Assembly (NCBI GenBank): GCA_947456005.1
Contig: CANGRP010000089.1
Span: 1-9,254 of the forward strand
Direction of reading: 5' to 3'
DNA from: Caulobacteraceae bacterium
GTDB taxonomy: Bacteria; Pseudomonadota; Alphaproteobacteria; Caulobacterales; Caulobacteraceae
DNA length: 9,254 nucleotides
Shown: positions 5,943-9,254 of the stretch, piece by piece
How the letters are laid out: each line of letters starts with the position of its first letter
Position numbering within the stretch: the first letter of the stretch is position 1
Notes under the pieces: model-generated
Databases searched by the model: none
What the model was told of the DNA's origin: nothing
What the model saw: the letters and a program-made list of their open reading frames with translations, nothing else
Program-made: the position numbers and the translations under genes

Positions 5943-6941
5943 ATGAGCGACGACAAGTCCGAGTTGTTGAGATCGCTGACACTGGGGCCGGCGACAGCTG
6001 TAGGGGCGAAACAGGCCTCTGGAGGCTGGAAGGTTCCGACCCTGGTCGCCGCCATCTGCCTCGCATTGGGAGGTGCAGTCGGCTGGCTCGCCAAGCCGCA
6101 ACCGAAACCACAGCCCGCCCCCACGCCGGCGGTCGCCGCCACGACAGCTCCCGTACGCGTCAGCGGGCTGACCGCCTCTGGATATGTGGTGGCGCGATCC
6201 AGGGCGACCGTGGCCGCCGAGGTCACAGGGCGCGTCGTCGAGGTGCGCGTCGAGGAGGGGCAGGTGGTGCGCAAGGGCGATGTCCTCGCTGTTCTCGACG
6301 CCTCTATTGCTCAGGCGGACAACGCGACGTCGATGGCGCGCAAGATCTCAGCAGAGGCCTCTGTAGCGGCGGCGCAGGCTCAGTTCGAAGAGGCCCGGCA
6401 GGCTCTGACACGGGCTCAAAGCCTGGCGAGGTCAGGCTATGTCAGCGAGGCTGTCCTTCAGGCGGCGACCGCACGCAGCGCATCCGCCCAGGCCCAGCTC
6501 AATCTTTCTCAGGCGCAACTCGAGGCGGCGCGTTCCGACGCCAACCGATCCGGCCTTCAGTTGAGCCGCTACGTGATACGGGCGCCCTTCTCAGGCGTCG
6601 TGATCGACAAGGCCGCCCAGGCGGGGGAAATCATCTCGCCTCTTTCGGCAGGCGGAGGTTTCACCCGCACCGGCATCTGCACCCTGGTGGACATGGAAAG
6701 CCTCGAGATCGAGGTGGACGTGAACGAGGCGTACATCGGGAGAGTCGCCGCCGGTCAGAAGGTCGAGGCCGTCCTCGACGCCTACCCTGAGAGCCGACTG
6801 CCCGCTCGCGTGATCGCGACCATTCCGGCGGCGAGCCGGGACAAGGCCACGGTCCGTGTCCGGATTGCCTTCGAAGGGCGAGACCCGCGGATCATTCCCG
6901 ACATGGCGGTGAAGGTCACATTCATTGAGCCAACCACCTGA
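5943..6941 (+). CDS. Periplasmic adaptor (HlyD/MacA-like membrane fusion protein) of a tripartite ABC efflux system
   Basis: The protein has 332 residues; AGGAAG (5929-5934) lies 8 nt before the ATG. Layout: a 30-residue cytoplasmic tail, one membrane helix (about 32-50), a proline/lysine/glutamine-rich linker (51-64), the first half of the lipoyl domain (about 78-120, with SGYV and VRVEEGQVVRKGDVLAVLD), an alpha-hairpin (about 121-206), the second lipoyl half (207-235, YVIRAPFSGVV), and a beta-barrel to the end. At the hairpin tip, Arg157, Leu161 and Ser168 have the R-x3-L-x6-S spacing of the RLS motif that AcrA- and MacA-type adaptors use to dock TolC. The hairpin arms are short, about 35 residues each. 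It should bridge the inner-membrane permeases to an outer-membrane channel not encoded here. It is first in an operon with the ATPase starting 23 nt downstream. Confidence 0.9.
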   Translation: MSDDKSELLRSLTLGPATAVGAKQASGGWKVPTLVAAICLALGGAVGWLAKPQPKPQPAPTPAVAATTAPVRVSGLTASGYVVARSRATVAAEVTGRVVEVRVEEGQVVRKGDVLAVLDASIAQADNATSMARKISAEASVAAAQAQFEEARQALTRAQSLARSGYVSEAVLQAATARSASAQAQLNLSQAQLEAARSDANRSGLQLSRYVIRAPFSGVVIDKAAQAGEIISPLSAGGGFTRTGICTLVDMESLEIEVDVNEAYIGRVAAGQKVEAVLDAYPESRLPARVIATIPAASRDKATVRVRIAFEGRDPRIIPDMAVKVTFIEPTT

Positions 6942-6964
6942 GCCCCGAAGGCCCTGAGCACATC

Positions 6965-7648
6965 ATGACCGACTTCATCAGACTGACCGACGTGTGCAAG
7001 TCCTACACCCGCGGCAAGGAGTCGATCAGCATCTTCGATCGGCTGAACCTGGTCATCCCGAAGGGTGATTTCGTCGCCATCATGGGCCCGTCTGGTTCCG
7101 GAAAGACGACGCTGCTCAACCTGCTCGGCGGCACGGATCGCTGCGACAGCGGGCAGATTTCCTTCGATGGCGAGCGGATCGAGGGCTACTCGGAGGGCCA
7201 ACTCACGGCCTGGCGGGCGCGGAACGTCGGCTTTATCTTCCAGTTCTACAATCTGATGCCGATCCTGACTGCAGCTCAGAACGTGGAGCTGCCTCTTCTG
7301 TTGACGTCGCTGTCCGCGCAGCGACGGAAGGAGAATGTGCTCACGGCCCTCAAGATCGTCGAGCTTGCAGATCGGGCCCGTCACAAGCCCAAGGAGCTCT
7401 CGGGTGGTCAGCAGCAGCGCGTCGCTATCGCCCGCGCGATAGTCTCCGACCCCAAGCTCCTGCTCTGCGATGAGCCGACCGGTGACCTCGACCGGTCCAC
7501 GGCCAATGACATCCTGTCGACTCTGCAGCTTCTCAATCGTGAGCTCGGGAAGACGATCATCATGGTCACGCATGACCCTGAAGCGGCTCGCTTCGCCACC
7601 CGCACCCTGCACCTGGACAAGGGCCAGTTCGTGGAGGTGACGACGTGA
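6965..7648 (+). CDS. ABC transporter ATP-binding protein, MacB/LolD type
   Basis: The protein has 227 residues, a complete single nucleotide-binding domain. Walker A GPSGSGKT at 41-48, Q-loop Gln93 in FIFQFYNLMP, signature LSGGQ at 145-149, Walker B LLLCDEP with Asp169 and Glu170, D-loop GDLD at 173-176 and switch His203 are all intact, so it should be an active ATPase. The FQFYNLMPILTAAQNVELPL stretch (92-111) and PTGDLDRST are typical of the MacB/LolD/FtsE group, whose ATP hydrolysis drives movement of the permease periplasmic domains rather than transmembrane alternating access. It acts at the inner-membrane face with the permeases encoded next. The ribosome binding site is weak: GAAGG lies 13 nt before the ATG. 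The TGA overlaps the GTG start of the next gene by 4 nt. Confidence 0.95.
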   Translation: MTDFIRLTDVCKSYTRGKESISIFDRLNLVIPKGDFVAIMGPSGSGKTTLLNLLGGTDRCDSGQISFDGERIEGYSEGQLTAWRARNVGFIFQFYNLMPILTAAQNVELPLLLTSLSAQRRKENVLTALKIVELADRARHKPKELSGGQQQRVAIARAIVSDPKLLLCDEPTGDLDRSTANDILSTLQLLNRELGKTIIMVTHDPEAARFATRTLHLDKGQFVEVTT

Positions 7649-8814
7649 ATGACCTCTATCTCATCTGGATGAACCTGTTCCGAAAACCGTTGAGGACGGT
7701 TCTGCTGATCGTATCGATCTTCATCGCCTTCTTGATCTTTGGCCTTCTGGTCGGAGTGAACGTGGCGCTCAATCGCGCGACTGAGACCGGTTCTGCGAGC
7801 AACAGGATGGTTGTCGCAAACAAGATCAACTTCACCGAACCCCTGCCCATCGCCTACCTCAACCGCGTCTCCGCCATTCCAGGGGTGGTCGGGGCGACCC
7901 ATCAAAGCTGGTTCGGCGCCTTCTTCCGAGACTCGGCGCAGAGCCGCTTCGTAGGCTTCGCGGTCGAACCGGAATCCTACACGGCCATTTTCGCCGACCA
8001 GATCAAGCTGGGGCCGGGCGAGCGTGAAGCCTTCATCCGCGAACGCACGGGGGTCATCGTCGGTCGCTCCCTCGCCAACCAGTATGGCTGGCAGGTCGGG
8101 CAGACCCTTCCGATCAGCTCCGACATCTATTTCCGCCCGGACGGATCGCGCAGTTGGGACATGAAGGTGGTCGGGATCTTCGACGGCGCCAAGCCCACCG
8201 ATCCGACCAATGCGCTCTACTTCAACTACGACTACCTCAATGAAACCCGTCCCTTCGGCCGAGATACCGTGGGAACCATCACTGTTCTGACCGCCTCTCC
8301 CGACATCAACGACCAGGTGGCGAAGGCGATTGACGCCACTTTCGCCAACTCACCCTTCGAGACCTCGACCGTCGATGAGAAGACCTTTTCCCGGGCCTTC
8401 CTCAAGCAGGCGGGCGATCTGAACTTCATCATCACCATGGTTGTGGCGGCGGCCTTTGCAGCGATCCTGATGATTGTCGGGACGACCCTCGTCTCTGCGG
8501 TCAGGGAGCGTACGAAAGAGATCGGCGTCATGAAGACGCTGGGCTTTCCGGGCCACCGCGTCCTGCGGATGGTTCTGGGCGAATCCCTCCTTCTGTCCGG
8601 ACTGGGCGGCCTCCTGGGCCTTGGAGTTGCCGCTGTGGCGCTCAACGGCCTCTCCCGATCTCCCATAGGCGAGACCTTTGGCGCCTTGTCCATGACCGCA
8701 CCGGTCGCGGCGGCGGGCATGGGCCTCGCCCTGCTCCTGGGCCTGGTGACCGGCCTCGCGCCGGCTCTCTCGGCCCTTAGGATGAACATTATCGACGCTC
8801 TCGGGCGACGCTGA
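7645..8814 (+). CDS. ABC transporter permease, FtsX/MacB-like (first of two)
   Basis: The protein has 389 residues with the FtsX/MacB plan: membrane helix 1 (about 17-40), a large periplasmic domain (about 41-257), helix 2 (258-284), a cytoplasmic coupling segment VRERTKEIGVMKTLGFP (286-302) that contacts the ATPase, helix 3 (308-334) and helix 4 (351-376). ERxxEIGVMKxLG is the family hallmark. The start is GTG at 7645 inside the sequence GTGA shared with the ATPase stop; GGAGG (7633-7637) sits 7 nt upstream, so translation is probably coupled. It should pair with the second permease encoded downstream. The periplasmic domain is smaller-featured than I can assign to a cargo, so drug, peptide, lipid or lipoprotein substrates all remain possible. 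Confidence 0.92.
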   Translation: MNDLYLIWMNLFRKPLRTVLLIVSIFIAFLIFGLLVGVNVALNRATETGSASNRMVVANKINFTEPLPIAYLNRVSAIPGVVGATHQSWFGAFFRDSAQSRFVGFAVEPESYTAIFADQIKLGPGEREAFIRERTGVIVGRSLANQYGWQVGQTLPISSDIYFRPDGSRSWDMKVVGIFDGAKPTDPTNALYFNYDYLNETRPFGRDTVGTITVLTASPDINDQVAKAIDATFANSPFETSTVDEKTFSRAFLKQAGDLNFIITMVVAAAFAAILMIVGTTLVSAVRERTKEIGVMKTLGFPGHRVLRMVLGESLLLSGLGGLLGLGVAAVALNGLSRSPIGETFGALSMTAPVAAAGMGLALLLGLVTGLAPALSALRMNIIDALGRR

Positions 8815-8825
8815 GGAGCCCTGCT

Positions 8826-9254
8826 GTGAGCCTTCTGAACCAAACGGGATCCGTGATCCTGATGAATATCCGGTCCATCCCCCAGCGGCTCTGGATGTCG
8901 CTGGCGACCGTGGTGTCGATCGCGCTGGTCGTGGCCGTCCTGCTCGGCTTCCTGGCTCTCGCCAACGGCTTCAGCCAGACCCTGAAGGGTTCCGGCTCTT
9001 CTGACGTCGCCATCGTGCTCAGGGATGGATCACAGTCCGAGATCAACAGCACTCTGACCCGGGAGCAGATCGTTCTCCTCGGTCAGGGACCCGGCGTGCG
9101 GGCCGCTGCCGACGGCGGACCGCTGGTCTCTGCGGAACTGCTCCTCATCGTCGACGGCATCAAGCGGTCGACGGGAACCAAGGCCAACATGCCCCTGCGC
9201 GGTATCGGTCCCAACGGGCTGGCTGTTCGCCAGCAGGTCCGGCTGAAAGAAGGC
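8826..9254 (+). CDS. ABC transporter permease, FtsX/MacB-like (second; cut by window end)
   Basis: The frame is open for 143 codons to the last base with no stop. It starts at GTG 8826 with GAGGAG (8813-8818) 7 nt upstream, and that site overlaps the stop codon of the first permease, which suggests coupling. The visible protein has a short cytoplasmic N-terminus with NIRSIPQRLW (14-23), a membrane helix at about 24-46 (LATVVSIALVVAVLLGFLAL) and the start of a periplasmic domain (about 47 on). NIRSIPQR followed by a membrane helix resembles the start of the MacB_PCD region in FtsX-type permeases. A paralogue of the preceding permease is the best reading; the C-terminal three helices should lie beyond the window. 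Confidence 0.82.
   Translation, partial: MSLLNQTGSVILMNIRSIPQRLWMSLATVVSIALVVAVLLGFLALANGFSQTLKGSGSSDVAIVLRDGSQSEINSTLTREQIVLLGQGPGVRAAADGGPLVSAELLLIVDGIKRSTGTKANMPLRGIGPNGLAVRQQVRLKEG

Noticed and set aside
5774..6790. A 338-codon + strand frame starting in the intergenic region and overlapping the adaptor.
   Set aside because: It runs in another frame over the adaptor, is Arg/Gly-rich and has no recognisable domain.
6782..7612. A 276-codon - strand frame opposite the adaptor end and the ATPase.
   Set aside because: It is the complement shadow of two genes with complete motifs, and has no domain of its own.
1..9254. A defence island, toxin-antitoxin pair, CRISPR array, insertion sequence, tRNA or integration site.
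   Set aside because: I looked on both strands and found no repeat array, transposase, integrase, tRNA-like cloverleaf or toxin-like small gene pair; the lone WYL gene is not enough to call a defence locus.

Overview
The window is GC-rich bacterial chromosome. The dense, short-spaced genes, the GTG/TTG starts and the gene content suggest an alphaproteobacterium, possibly of the Caulobacter/Phenylobacterium group. That taxonomic guess is an inference from protein style only. There is no RNA gene, insertion sequence, CRISPR array or phage gene that I can see, and the region reads as ordinary housekeeping and accessory metabolism.

Left end (1-1051): the C-terminal part of a serine beta-lactamase-fold hydrolase on the + strand converges on a very small stand-alone WYL-domain gene on the - strand. 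Their two stop codons lie at the outer edges of one perfect 7-bp hairpin.

Lysine-catabolism block (1052-4240): on the - strand, a saccharopine dehydrogenase/lysine 6-dehydrogenase-family enzyme is followed after 8 nt by an ALDH7-type alpha-aminoadipate semialdehyde dehydrogenase. A divergent Lrp/AsnC-family regulator sits across a 121-bp shared intergenic region. The expected job is lysine (or saccharopine) to aminoadipate semialdehyde to 2-aminoadipate, with the Lrp protein as probable local regulator. No lysine-ketoglutarate reductase is present in the window, which matters for deciding what the first enzyme does.

Middle (4241-5942): a secreted M24-family (Xaa-Pro aminopeptidase-like) metallohydrolase on the - strand converges with the Lrp gene over a 10-bp-stem terminator-like hairpin. 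It is followed by a 296-bp divergent intergenic region containing two short inverted repeats.

Right end (5943-9254): a + strand transporter operon made of a periplasmic adaptor, a MacB/LolD-type ATPase, an FtsX/MacB-like permease and a second permease cut by the window end. The adaptor carries the R-x3-L-x6-S spacing of TolC-docking hairpins, so this looks like a tripartite ABC efflux system that borrows a TolC-type outer-membrane channel encoded elsewhere. The ATPase and first permease overlap by 4 nt, and the second permease's ribosome binding site overlaps the first permease's stop, so the set appears translationally coupled.

I did not find convincing evidence of a previously undescribed system. 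The most useful leads are the identity of the lysine-block dehydrogenase, the HTH-less WYL protein, and the cargo of the two-permease efflux pump.
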